Part shown: piece after piece, positions 27,168-35,145 of the stretch
How the letters are laid out: each line of letters starts with the position of its first letter
Position numbering within the stretch: the stretch's first letter is position 1
NCBI GenBank assembly: GCA_017643165.1
Contig: JAEPNY010000003.1
Location: 1-64,000, forward strand
Direction of reading: 5' to 3'
Source: Psychroserpens sp.
GTDB taxonomy: Bacteria > Bacteroidota > Bacteroidia > Flavobacteriales > Flavobacteriaceae
DNA length: 64,000 nt
Made by a program: the position numbers and the translations under genes
The notes under the pieces: model-generated
The model's database searches: none
What the model saw: the letters and a program-made list of their open reading frames with translations, nothing else
What the model was told of the DNA's origin: nothing

Positions 27168-27716
27168 ATGTCTAATACACATTCCATTTTAATAGAAAGA
27201 TGTCGAAAAGGAGATGAAAAAGCCATGATGCGCATATACGATTTATATTGTCAAGGAATGTTTCAAGTGGCCTGTAGATATTTAAATGATGAAGATGCCA
27301 AAGATGCAATCCAAGATAGTTTTTTAAAGGCGTTTACAAAACTAGAGTTCTATACAGAACAATTTAGTTTTGGGTCTTGGTTAAAACGTATTGTGATTAA
27401 TCAATGTATTGATGCGCTTAAAAAGAATAAGGTCGAATTTATTGAATCCTCTCAGGTTCAATTAACCACCTTAACCGATCTAGATGACTGGATGTTTGAA
27501 TCATCAATTACCAAAGCACAGATCATTGAAGTGATAGATCAATTACCGTTGAAATTCCAAGTAGTCGTCAAATTATATTTAATAGAAGGATTTGACCATG
27601 AAGAAATTGCAAGTATTCTCAACATTCCCGTAAAAACATCACGAACTCATTTGTTTAGAGGAAAAAAAATATTACGCGAACAACTTAAACCATTTTACGA
27701 TGAAGCAAGATATTAG
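27168..27716 (+). CDS. RNA polymerase sigma factor, ECF type (second)
   Basis: 182 aa with region 2 (AMMRIYDLYCQGMFQVACRYLNDEDAKDAIQDSFLKAF, then FGSWLKRIVINQCIDALKK) and region 4 (LPLKFQVVVKLYLIEGFDHEEIASILNIPVKTSRTHLFRGKKIL). It belongs to the same broad ECF group as the factor at 24756 but is clearly a different protein. Its last 17 bases overlap the next gene, and that one overlaps the third, so the three form a coupled operon. Confidence 0.92.
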   Translation: MSNTHSILIERCRKGDEKAMMRIYDLYCQGMFQVACRYLNDEDAKDAIQDSFLKAFTKLEFYTEQFSFGSWLKRIVINQCIDALKKNKVEFIESSQVQLTTLTDLDDWMFESSITKAQIIEVIDQLPLKFQVVVKLYLIEGFDHEEIASILNIPVKTSRTHLFRGKKILREQLKPFYDEARY

Positions 27717-28236
27717 AGATTTATTTAAGGATAGCCATATCGAGCGTAAAGAGCTTCCAGATCAACACCGAGAGGAGTTTTATCAAAAGTTAAAGGCTTC
27801 AAGACCACGTCGACAGTCAAAACTGAATTCTAGATATTTGTGGAAAGTCGCAATCATTATTATTCTATTTGTTGCATTTACCTTGACTATTTTCAAAACT
27901 TCAGACCGTATTTCAAATCAAGTTGTAGAAACGCCTATCGAAATGCAATTTGAGGTTATTGAAAAACAATACCTAGCATATATCGATAGAGAATGGGCTA
28001 GTTTTGTGAGTATGGCTGACGATGACAGGTTAGTAAAACGCTACGAATCCAAACTTGAGAATTTAAGTCAAGATTACCTGCAATTAAATCAACAACTTAA
28101 GGAAGATCCTAATAACATACTTTTAATAGAAGCGCTTGTCGAAAATTTAAAATCACGATTAAGTCTACTTAAGGATATTCAAAAGCACATCCATATTATA
28201 AATCAAAATAACGAACAGAATGAAAACAATTTTTAA
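27700..28236 (+). CDS. single-span membrane protein, candidate anti-sigma factor
   Basis: 178 residues: a basic cytosolic N terminus (about 1-48, with ERKELPDQHREEFYQKLKASRPRRQ), one membrane segment (about 49-68), and an extracytoplasmic part that is strongly helical and charged, with coiled-coil-like heptads (about 85-170, KYESKLENLSQDYLQLNQQLKED). Position directly after a sigma gene with a 17-base overlap, and topology, suggest an anti-sigma factor. No recognised family; assignment is inference. Confidence 0.7.
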   Translation: MKQDIRDLFKDSHIERKELPDQHREEFYQKLKASRPRRQSKLNSRYLWKVAIIIILFVAFTLTIFKTSDRISNQVVETPIEMQFEVIEKQYLAYIDREWASFVSMADDDRLVKRYESKLENLSQDYLQLNQQLKEDPNNILLIEALVENLKSRLSLLKDIQKHIHIINQNNEQNENNF

Positions 28237-29380
28237 AACGCTGTTACTGATACTCATCACATCTTTAGCGGCTCAAAGTCAAAACAAACATATATTAAGT
28301 GAGGTACTAAAAACGAGCTCTAATTCTGAGCTTAAGTTAAACCTTAATAATGCCTTTGTTCAATTAGAACAATCGCCAGATGACAATATTTATTTAGATT
28401 ATTCTATGGAATTCAAAAACTACGAGGTTGACGAGTTTGAGTCCATAATCAAAGGTATTTCGACAAATTTAGAACAAAAGGGTTCTAATTATATTCTGAC
28501 TCTAGACAGTAAACATGCTATGTCTAGTGTTGTGTTTAGTTTGGAATCTAGTTACGGTATTTCACTTGACAATGCATTTGCAACTGGTGAAGCGTCGAAT
28601 CGGAAAATTAAAAAATCAAAAGACGCGTTAATAAAAATGATGAGTTGGGATGATGCTAAGGCTGAAGTATTCTTGGAGACTTTAAAAAAGTATAAGGCCG
28701 ATGGGACTACTGAACCTATAGATCTCAATGAGGTCAAATCGTATAGCGTGAAATGTATTGTTAAAGTACCACAACGGGTAAAACTTAATTTACAATTAAA
28801 ACAGTCTGAAGTGCAATTTAGATATGACGCCTATAATGAAATTCGATGCGAAGGTGAGCAAACTACGATAAGGGGACAGAAATTTATCAATGAGAAGTCC
28901 AAGTTTCAGTTAAATGGAGGCATGTTTAAAGTGCATGTTCTATCTGGTGGAGATTTTATGTTTAAGGACCTAAATAAGGTAATGATTGCTGAAATGGACA
29001 ATGTGTCTATAGATTCTGAATTCTCCGATTTCAGTATAGGAGAAGTCGGCTCCTCTGTAAAGATAACCGATTTTAATAGTGAATTTTGGTTATATAACTT
29101 TGATGCTAATATGGGCACATTTAATATGGATACGGAGTATTCGAAGATCAACTTATATGTTACATTTTCATCAGACAATATAGCGATAACGACCTTCGGT
29201 TATGGAACCGTCCACTACATGAATAACCTGAAAACTGAAATTCCGCCAAGTCGCAACAAAACGTCTTCTAAAATGATGGTAATTGGTGACGATAATGCGA
29301 GTACAAAAAATAAAATTCGACTTAATTCAATTAATGGAATAATCAGAATTGGAGAAGATTTTATTGATTTCAGTAATTAA
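28220..29380 (+). CDS. exported protein with DUF4097-like beta-helix character
   Basis: 386 residues with a signal peptide (MKTIFKTLLLILITSLAAQSQ). The mature part alternates short beta-strands (VKLNLQLKQSEVQFRYDAYNE, ISVKITDFNSEF) like adhesin/DUF4097-type stacks. It is third in the sigma operon (17-base overlap with the second gene), so it is probably an envelope protein made when that sigma factor is active. Its stop lies 3 bases from the converging helicase gene. Family assignment is tentative. Confidence 0.65.
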   Translation: MKTIFKTLLLILITSLAAQSQNKHILSEVLKTSSNSELKLNLNNAFVQLEQSPDDNIYLDYSMEFKNYEVDEFESIIKGISTNLEQKGSNYILTLDSKHAMSSVVFSLESSYGISLDNAFATGEASNRKIKKSKDALIKMMSWDDAKAEVFLETLKKYKADGTTEPIDLNEVKSYSVKCIVKVPQRVKLNLQLKQSEVQFRYDAYNEIRCEGEQTTIRGQKFINEKSKFQLNGGMFKVHVLSGGDFMFKDLNKVMIAEMDNVSIDSEFSDFSIGEVGSSVKITDFNSEFWLYNFDANMGTFNMDTEYSKINLYVTFSSDNIAITTFGYGTVHYMNNLKTEIPPSRNKTSSKMMVIGDDNASTKNKIRLNSINGIIRIGEDFIDFSN

Positions 29381-29383
29381 TTT

Positions 29384-30622
29384 TCATTTATACCAACGTC
29401 TTTTCTTTTTTTTAGAGGCTGCACTTTTGCGGCCTTTTTTGTGTTTACTTCCCTTTTTCTTATGAATAATTGGTTTGGCATTCGGATCTAGAGGAAACGG
29501 ATGGTTGTTTTCCACCGGAATCTGATCATTTATAAATTGTTCAATAGATTTTACATAGTTTTTTTCATCCGCCGAGCATAACGAAAATGCCTCTCCAGCG
29601 CGTCCTGCCCTTCCGGTTCGACCAATACGATGTACGTAAGTTTCTGGGATATTTGGCATATCAAAATTGATTACTGCATCTAACTCTGAAATATCAATAC
29701 CACGTGCTGCAACATCAGTAGCGATCAAAATATTGACGCGGTTACGTTTAAAATCTGCTAGTGCTTTCTGTCTTTCGTTCTGATTGCGATTGCCATGTAT
29801 TCGCTCCACTTTAAAGCCTTCATCCTTGAGTCGTTCATAGAGTTTGTCAACGCCAAATTTGGTACGTCTAAAAATTAAAATGCTGCCGCTAACTGTGTTG
29901 TTTAGTAGATGCAAACACAGTGAGATTTTGTGACGTTTTGAAACATAAAATAATAGCTGATGAACAGAACTTGCAACCGAATCATTTTGTCCAATCTCAA
30001 TACGTTCTGGATTATTAAGAATCTGATTGGCTAATTGCTCAATACGATAAGGTATGGTGGCCGAAAAGAGCAAAGTTTGTTTATCTTCAGGGCATAAGCG
30101 TTCGATTTTTTTGACGTCATCAATAAACCCCATTGCCAGCATTAGATCTGCTTCATCTAAGACTAGTGTTCGGATATAATCGAGATTAAGAAGATCTTGC
30201 TTATGTAAATCTAGAAGCCTTCCTGGCGTGGCTACTAAAATATCAATTCCTTTTGCTAATAGTTCTTTCTGCGGTTCTATTTCGGTGCCACCATATATCA
30301 TAGCAGATCGAATATTGGAATGTTTGCCGTAAGACTTAAAATTTTTGGCAATCTGAATAGCAAGTTCTCTTGTTGGACTAACTATTAATGCTTTAATCTT
30401 TTTATTTGGTTTTGAAGCTTCTTGAGAAGTGATCAGTCCTTGTAAAATAGGAATTGCAAAGGCAGCCGTTTTACCAGTTCCAGTTTGCGCTGAGGTGATC
30501 ACATCTTTCCCATCTAAGACCACCGGAATTGTTTGGTCTTGTACAAGGGTTGGTGCTTCATAACCAATGGTAGAAATTGCCTCAAGTAAGATGGGATGAA
30601 GCTTAAATTTTTCGAAAGACAT
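29384..30622 (-). CDS. DEAD-box ATP-dependent RNA helicase, RhlE-like
   Basis: RNA unwinding in ribosome assembly or mRNA decay, often cold-induced. Motifs in order: Q motif (YEAPTLVQDQTIP), I AQTGTGKT, Ia PTRELAIQ, II DEAD (VLDEADLML), III SAT, IV LIFRRTK, V ATDVAARGID, VI HRIGRTGRAG. The tail is strongly basic (KKKGSKHKKGRKSAASKKKKRR), an RNA-binding feature of RhlE-type helicases. Length 412 aa is normal. It is preceded upstream by the hairpin-plus-10-mer element at 30732-30775. Confidence 0.92.
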   Translation of the reverse strand: MSFEKFKLHPILLEAISTIGYEAPTLVQDQTIPVVLDGKDVITSAQTGTGKTAAFAIPILQGLITSQEASKPNKKIKALIVSPTRELAIQIAKNFKSYGKHSNIRSAMIYGGTEIEPQKELLAKGIDILVATPGRLLDLHKQDLLNLDYIRTLVLDEADLMLAMGFIDDVKKIERLCPEDKQTLLFSATIPYRIEQLANQILNNPERIEIGQNDSVASSVHQLLFYVSKRHKISLCLHLLNNTVSGSILIFRRTKFGVDKLYERLKDEGFKVERIHGNRNQNERQKALADFKRNRVNILIATDVAARGIDISELDAVINFDMPNIPETYVHRIGRTGRAGRAGEAFSLCSADEKNYVKSIEQFINDQIPVENNHPFPLDPNAKPIIHKKKGSKHKKGRKSAASKKKKRRWYK

Positions 30623-30731
30623 GAATTCACGTTTGTTGGTAAAGATAGGTCAAATAAGATCGAAAAAAAACCAGATCTCATTACGGGCTACTTAAGTATG
30701 TAAAGCGATGAATTTGTTATTGTATAATAAA

Positions 30732-30775
30732 AAAGCGCAAGTCGATAAGACTCGCGCTTTGTCAGCTATTAATCA
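30732..30775 (-). repeat. intergenic hairpin plus CTATTAATCA module, copy A
   Basis: Stem AAAGCGC(A)AGTC/GACT(C)GCGCTTT (30732-30760, one mismatch) with a strong T-run on the minus strand, then after 5 bases the 10-mer CTATTAATCA (30766-30775). On the minus strand it can terminate the Crp-type gene or a short separate transcript; a -7 box TAATTTTG (30825-30818) lies about 60 bases upstream on that strand. Two other copies are at 39100-39143 and 39295-39334. The rest of 30623-30868 holds nothing else I can name. Confidence 0.55.
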
Positions 30776-30868
30776 TAGGGATTTACAATAGTGTTCTGTC
30801 AATCTTACTATTAGGAGCAAAATTACAATGACTATATCGAAAATAAATTGATGTATGTTAAGAAATAT

Positions 30869-31450
30869 CTAGGAGGTTAAGTCTTTTCGAATTCGACTTA
30901 AACTTTCTGTAGTGATACCCAAATAAGACGCGATATGGTAGTTTTTGATATTTTTTTCAATATTGGGATAGGTCTTAATAAAATTGATGTAGCGTTGTGT
31001 AGCAGTTTGAGATAAGTTTGATAAAATGCGCTTCTGAAATGCAGCAAATGCTCTTTCAAGCTTTTTTCTGAAAAAGGATTCAATTCTTGGAATCTGAGAA
31101 TACAGATATTCTTTATCTGATTTAGATAAGCGATATAAGATTGCATCCTGAATAACCTCAATGGTCATTATTGACTTTGTGTCTGAAAAGAAAGCCGTAT
31201 AATCACTAATCCACCAATCTTTTACGCCAAATTGAACGGTATGTTCTTTTCCTTGATTATCGATATAATAAGAGCGTAAGCAACCTTCCAAAATGTAATA
31301 ATGATTCTCAACAATATCGTCTGGTTTCAATATGATAGACCCTTTCTTATAAATGACTTTATGAAACACAGATTCTATGATCTTAATTTCATTATCTGAG
31401 AAAGAAAGGTCCTTGAATATTTCCTTTATTTTAGAATTATCCGACCGCAT
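30869..31450 (-). CDS. Crp/Fnr family transcriptional regulator
   Basis: 193 residues with an N-terminal cyclic-nucleotide-binding-like beta-roll (about 20-110: YKKGSIILKPDDIVENHYYILEGCLRSYY) and a C-terminal winged helix-turn-helix (about 150-190: RYINFIKTYPNIEKN, ASYLGITTESLSRIRKDL). No Fe-S Cys cluster of the FNR type is present. The ATG is directly preceded by CTATTAATC on the minus strand, the same sequence as in the module at its 3' side. Targets unknown. Confidence 0.88.
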   Translation of the reverse strand: MRSDNSKIKEIFKDLSFSDNEIKIIESVFHKVIYKKGSIILKPDDIVENHYYILEGCLRSYYIDNQGKEHTVQFGVKDWWISDYTAFFSDTKSIMTIEVIQDAILYRLSKSDKEYLYSQIPRIESFFRKKLERAFAAFQKRILSNLSQTATQRYINFIKTYPNIEKNIKNYHIASYLGITTESLSRIRKDLTS

Positions 31451-31604
31451 GATTAATAGCTAATATTCTATTAAAAGATACGTAAAAGCATTGATATTGA
31501 ACATTATACTATGTTAATTTTCATAGGTTTAACATAAAATCATATCTTTTTATGTCGTATTAAATGGAAGTCAGTGATACGTTTGTAAATTAATTATAGT
31601 CAAT

Positions 31605-31634
31605 AAAAAACCACCTTGAAATAGGTGGTTTTTT
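31605..31634 (-). terminator. terminator of the 31652 gene
   Basis: Stem AAAACCACCT/AGGTGGTTTT with a 6-base loop, T-run on the minus strand. The remainder of 31451-31651 contains no gene; it is the upstream region of the Crp-type gene. Confidence 0.85.
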
Positions 31635-31651
31635 ACTAAATATATCTTGTG

Positions 31652-32272
31652 TTACTGATTGGGTGTTGAACGTACATAGGAGAATCCACCGCCTGATCCG
31701 CCTTGTGACCATGAAGTGAATCGAATATCCATGTAGATATCATCCGTTATGAGATGTAATACCATATTGGCATTAACAGTACTTGGTGGTTCACTATCGT
31801 GTGTATCCTCCCAGTTTTGAAAGTTTAATGCACCAATGTTTGCTGTAGTTCCGAATGCCCATTCTGTGTCTGCTGGACTAGAAAATGAAGCGTAACTCAT
31901 TTCTGTAGCTATATTAAATATTCCTTGATTATTCGCTCGTGTTATCCACACATTATCTGTGATTCTATCTTGGTTTTCAGCTAGCGTCCAATCTTCATTA
32001 TTTTCTTTAACAAAAGTCAAACTTGCCCCTTGCCATACCGAATTAGGATTAAGACTCGCATCTGTATCGTCAACGTCGTCGTTGTTAGCTACAAAATTAG
32101 CAGGTTGTGAACATGATGATTGTGTCACTAATGGATCTCCAAAACCATCGCCGTCTGCGTCAGCAAACCACGTAGAAGGTTGACATTCATCATCGTCATC
32201 ATAGCATCCTTGAACAGTTATAAATGCGAATGAAAGACTTAATAGTAATAGAAATTTGAAATTATTTCTCAT
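31652..32272 (-). CDS. lipoprotein with Asp-rich calcium-binding-like motif
   Basis: 206 residues. Signal peptide with lipobox VQGC, followed by an Asp run (YDDDDEC) and the block FADADGDGFGDP with CSQPANFVANNDDVDDTDASLNP, the putative metal-binding pattern seen in MopE/thrombospondin type 3-like proteins. The C-terminal 120 residues are aromatic-rich and beta-like, ending in GGSGGGFSYVRS. A surface-exposed lipoprotein is likely; function not known. Confidence 0.75.
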   Translation of the reverse strand: MRNNFKFLLLLSLSFAFITVQGCYDDDDECQPSTWFADADGDGFGDPLVTQSSCSQPANFVANNDDVDDTDASLNPNSVWQGASLTFVKENNEDWTLAENQDRITDNVWITRANNQGIFNIATEMSYASFSSPADTEWAFGTTANIGALNFQNWEDTHDSEPPSTVNANMVLHLITDDIYMDIRFTSWSQGGSGGGFSYVRSTPNQ

Positions 32273-32335
32273 AATTCGTGTTTTTTGATTTCTTATATCG
32301 CTAAGATATAGAAAATTTTCCTACAGCCTATACCA

Positions 32336-32369
32336 CAAAAAAACCATCCTAATTGTTTAGGATGGTTTT
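32336..32369 (-). terminator. htpG terminator
   Basis: Thirteen-bp stem AAAACCATCCTAA/TTAGGATGGTTTT with a short loop, 30 bases beyond the htpG stop, T-run on the minus strand. Confidence 0.88.
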
Positions 32370-32399
32370 AGTTTTGAATATATGTTACAAATAATATTC

Positions 32400-34307
32400 T
32401 TATTTAATCATATCATAGCTACGTTTAATAAAGTTCGTTAATTCCTCGCCTTTAAGTAAGCCTTGAGATAAACGTGCTAAATCCAAACTTTGATTAATAA
32501 GTCGTTCTTGTTTTTTTCGAGTTTTGGTATTAAGAATTTCTCCAACCAATTCTGAGTTTGTATTTACAACAAGATTGTACATTTCTGGCATATGACCCAT
32601 GCCAAACATTCCACCACCAGTTTGTTGCATCTCCTTCATACGACGCATGAATTCTGGCTGCGTGATAATGAATGGTGAAGCATCGCTGTCCATGGCCTCT
32701 AACTGAACCATAAACTTATCTGAATGGATAATTTCTTTAAGTAAGCCATCTAAGGTAGATTTTTCCTCCTCAGAAAGTTTTGAAATCGTCGTGTCTTCTT
32801 TCTTGATCAAGTTGTCAATATGATCGCCATCGACACGTGCGAACGAAATGTTTTCCTTTGTTGATTCAAGCTTTTGGATCAAGTGAGAAACTATCGGTGA
32901 ATCTAATAGCAGAACTTCATAGCCTTTTCCTTTGGCTGTTTCGATATACGAATGCTGAGCATCTTTATCCGAAGCATAGAGTATAACTAATTTATCATCC
33001 TTATCGGTTTGTTTTGCCTTGATTCTGTTGTAAAGTTCTTCATATGTAAAGAATTCGCCATCAACCGTTGGATATAAAGCAAAAGCATCTGCTTTCTCAA
33101 AAAACTTTTCTTCTGATAGCATACCATACTCAATAACGATTTTGATGTCATCCCATTTTTTCTCAAAATCTTCTCGGTTGTTGTTAAATAAGGATTTTAA
33201 CTTGTCTGCTACTTTTCTCGTAATGTAAGATGATATCTTCTTCACAGCGCCATCTGCTTGTAAATAAGAACGAGAAACATTTAATGGAATGTCTGGAGAA
33301 TCAATTACACCACGAAGCATGGTTAAAAATTCTGGTACGATTCCTTCAACATTATCGGTAACAAAAACTTGGTTTTGATATAATTGAATTCTATCCTTTT
33401 GAATATTTAGATCATTCGTCATTTTTGGGAAATATAAGATTCCCGTTAAGTTGAATGGATAGTCAACATTTAAATGAATATTAAATAGTGGTTCCTCAAA
33501 CTGCATTGGATACAGTTCTCTGTAAAAGTTTTTATAATCCTCCTCTTCTAATTCTGTTGGTTGTTTAGTCCACGCGGGATTAGGATTATTGATAATATTG
33601 TCAACAGTAATTTTTTTGTGAGGTTCTGTTGTTTCTTTACCATCATCGCCAGTTACAGTTTGTGGCGTAAAGTCTGGATCGTTGACTTCCTTTGTTCCAA
33701 ACTTGATAGGAATTGGCATGAACTTATTGTACTTAACTAAAAGTTCATTAATACGATTTTCTTCTAAGAATTCTGTTGAGTCTTCTGCAATATGTAGAAC
33801 GATCTCAGTTCCTCTATCTGTTTTCTCTGAAGTTTCAAGGGTGAATTCTGGAGAACCATCACATGTCCAGTGCGCTGCAGGTTCATCTTTATGCGATTTA
33901 GTAATAATCTCTACGCGCTCAGCAACCATGAAAGCAGAATAGAATCCTAAACCAAAATGACCGATGATTCCAGCGTCTTTTCCTGCATCTTTGTATTTGT
34001 CTAAGAATTCCTCTGCGCCAGAGAATGCTATCTGGTTAATATACTTTTCAACTTCTTCAGCTGTCATTCCAACACCTTGATCAATGATATGAAGTTTATT
34101 TCCGTCCTTATCGATTTTGATTTCAATCTGGGGATTTCCATATTCTACTTTTGATTCACCAATGCTGGTTAAGTGTTTAAGCTTTAATGTGGCATCAGTT
34201 GCATTACTAATTAACTCTCTTAAAAAGATCTCGTGATCACTATATAAGAATTTCTTGATTAAAGGGAAGATGTTTTCAACCGAAACATTAATATTTCCTT
34301 TTGTCAT
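32400..34307 (-). CDS. htpG: molecular chaperone HtpG (Hsp90)
   Basis: Cytoplasmic ATP-dependent chaperone. The GHKL ATPase domain shows LRELISNATDA, DQGVGMT and GHFGLGFYSAFMVA; the middle domain has RGVIDSPDIPLNVSRSYLQ; the C-terminal dimerisation region ends at residue 635. Length is normal. Upstream on the minus strand lies a sigma-54-like element (34345-34360) and TGTCA/TGCCA sequences instead of an ordinary -33/-7 promoter, so heat-type control is plausible. Divergent from the tail-collar gene. Confidence 0.95.
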   Translation of the reverse strand: MTKGNINVSVENIFPLIKKFLYSDHEIFLRELISNATDATLKLKHLTSIGESKVEYGNPQIEIKIDKDGNKLHIIDQGVGMTAEEVEKYINQIAFSGAEEFLDKYKDAGKDAGIIGHFGLGFYSAFMVAERVEIITKSHKDEPAAHWTCDGSPEFTLETSEKTDRGTEIVLHIAEDSTEFLEENRINELLVKYNKFMPIPIKFGTKEVNDPDFTPQTVTGDDGKETTEPHKKITVDNIINNPNPAWTKQPTELEEEDYKNFYRELYPMQFEEPLFNIHLNVDYPFNLTGILYFPKMTNDLNIQKDRIQLYQNQVFVTDNVEGIVPEFLTMLRGVIDSPDIPLNVSRSYLQADGAVKKISSYITRKVADKLKSLFNNNREDFEKKWDDIKIVIEYGMLSEEKFFEKADAFALYPTVDGEFFTYEELYNRIKAKQTDKDDKLVILYASDKDAQHSYIETAKGKGYEVLLLDSPIVSHLIQKLESTKENISFARVDGDHIDNLIKKEDTTISKLSEEEKSTLDGLLKEIIHSDKFMVQLEAMDSDASPFIITQPEFMRRMKEMQQTGGGMFGMGHMPEMYNLVVNTNSELVGEILNTKTRKKQERLINQSLDLARLSQGLLKGEELTNFIKRSYDMIK

Positions 34308-34344
34308 GATTTATGATTTTAATATTAATTTCTACACTAGCTGG

Positions 34345-34360
34345 ACAACAAAAATGCCAA
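34345..34360 (-). promoter_or_regulatory. sigma-54-like promoter element upstream of htpG
   Basis: On the minus strand TTGGCA (34360-34355) and TTGT (34348-34345) with the spacing of -24/-12 elements; the invariant GC of -12 reads GT. TGTCA (34376-34372) and TGCCA (34384-34380) lie just upstream. Assignment is tentative. Confidence 0.4.
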
Positions 34361-34497
34361 CACGTTAAAAGTGACAAGATGGCAGAGTAAATTACCTGAA
34401 AAAGCTATAAATACCGGTAGTGGTGTTTCAAAATACCATGGATTTCGTTTCCAAATTTTGTGTAACTTGAAGACTACTAACCAAAAATATTTTAATC

Positions 34498-35070
34498 ATG
34501 ATTAAAAAAGTATTTCTTATTGCATTGGTAATCATTTGTTTCGGATTTACCACAGAAGAAGAACCTGCATATGATCAAGTAGGTTTTATAGGTGAAGTTA
34601 AATTATTTGCTGGAAATTTTGCACCCAGAGGATGGGCATTTTGCAATGGGCAAATGCTACCGATAAGTAACCATAATGCCTTATTCAGCATTCTAGGTAC
34701 AACTTATGGAGGCGATGGCAGAACGACGTTCGCGCTTCCTGATTTGAGAGGTCGTGTGGCTGTTAGTCCTGGCACTGGCCCTGGACTTTCGACATATCAG
34801 TTAGGACAACGTGGTGGATCAGAATATCATATTCAAACTGCTGCGGAGTCTCCTAGTATGAGCTATCAAATTCCAGCACTTGAGGTGGATTTTGAAAAAA
34901 TATCAAGATTACCAAGAGGAGCCAGTTCTGTGATAACAACAGGAAGTGCTCCTAATACTAAAATAAACACAGAAAGAGCAGGAGGGAATCAGTCGATGAA
35001 TAACGTTCAGCCATTTTTAGGTGTTAATTATATTATTTGTCTCAATGGTGTTTATCCATCGAGAAGTTAA
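34498..35070 (+). CDS. exported phage tail-collar domain protein
   Basis: 190 residues. A short signal peptide (MIKKVFLIALVIICFGFTTEEE) leads to a collar domain: GEVKLFAGNFAPRGWAFCNG, LPISNHNALFSILGTTYGGDGRTTFALPDLRGRV and GQRGGSEYH, with the FLGVNYIICLNG ending usual for microcystin-dependent (MdpB-type) proteins. No other phage gene is near, so this is a free-standing family member rather than a prophage. It may be a surface trimer; the role in Bacteroidota is unknown. It is divergent from htpG. Confidence 0.85.
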   Translation: MIKKVFLIALVIICFGFTTEEEPAYDQVGFIGEVKLFAGNFAPRGWAFCNGQMLPISNHNALFSILGTTYGGDGRTTFALPDLRGRVAVSPGTGPGLSTYQLGQRGGSEYHIQTAAESPSMSYQIPALEVDFEKISRLPRGASSVITTGSAPNTKINTERAGGNQSMNNVQPFLGVNYIICLNGVYPSRS

Positions 35071-35092
35071 TCAACCAAATTGATATGGCAAC

Positions 35093-35126
35093 AAAAAAGC
35101 TGATCACAAAAGTGATCAGCTTTTTT
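35093..35126 (+). terminator. bidirectional terminator
   Basis: Fifteen-bp stem AAAAAAGCTGATCAC/GTGATCAGCTTTTTT with loop AAAA between the converging tail-collar and S9-peptidase genes. Confidence 0.9.
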
Positions 35127-35145
35127 CATTTATTCATATTTGAAT

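Noticed and set aside
28906-29178. 90-residue minus-strand ORF within the exported protein gene
   Set aside because: Shadow; no independent evidence.
34498-35070. Prophage remnant
   Set aside because: Only one collar-domain gene with its own signal peptide; no other phage genes or attachment repeats.
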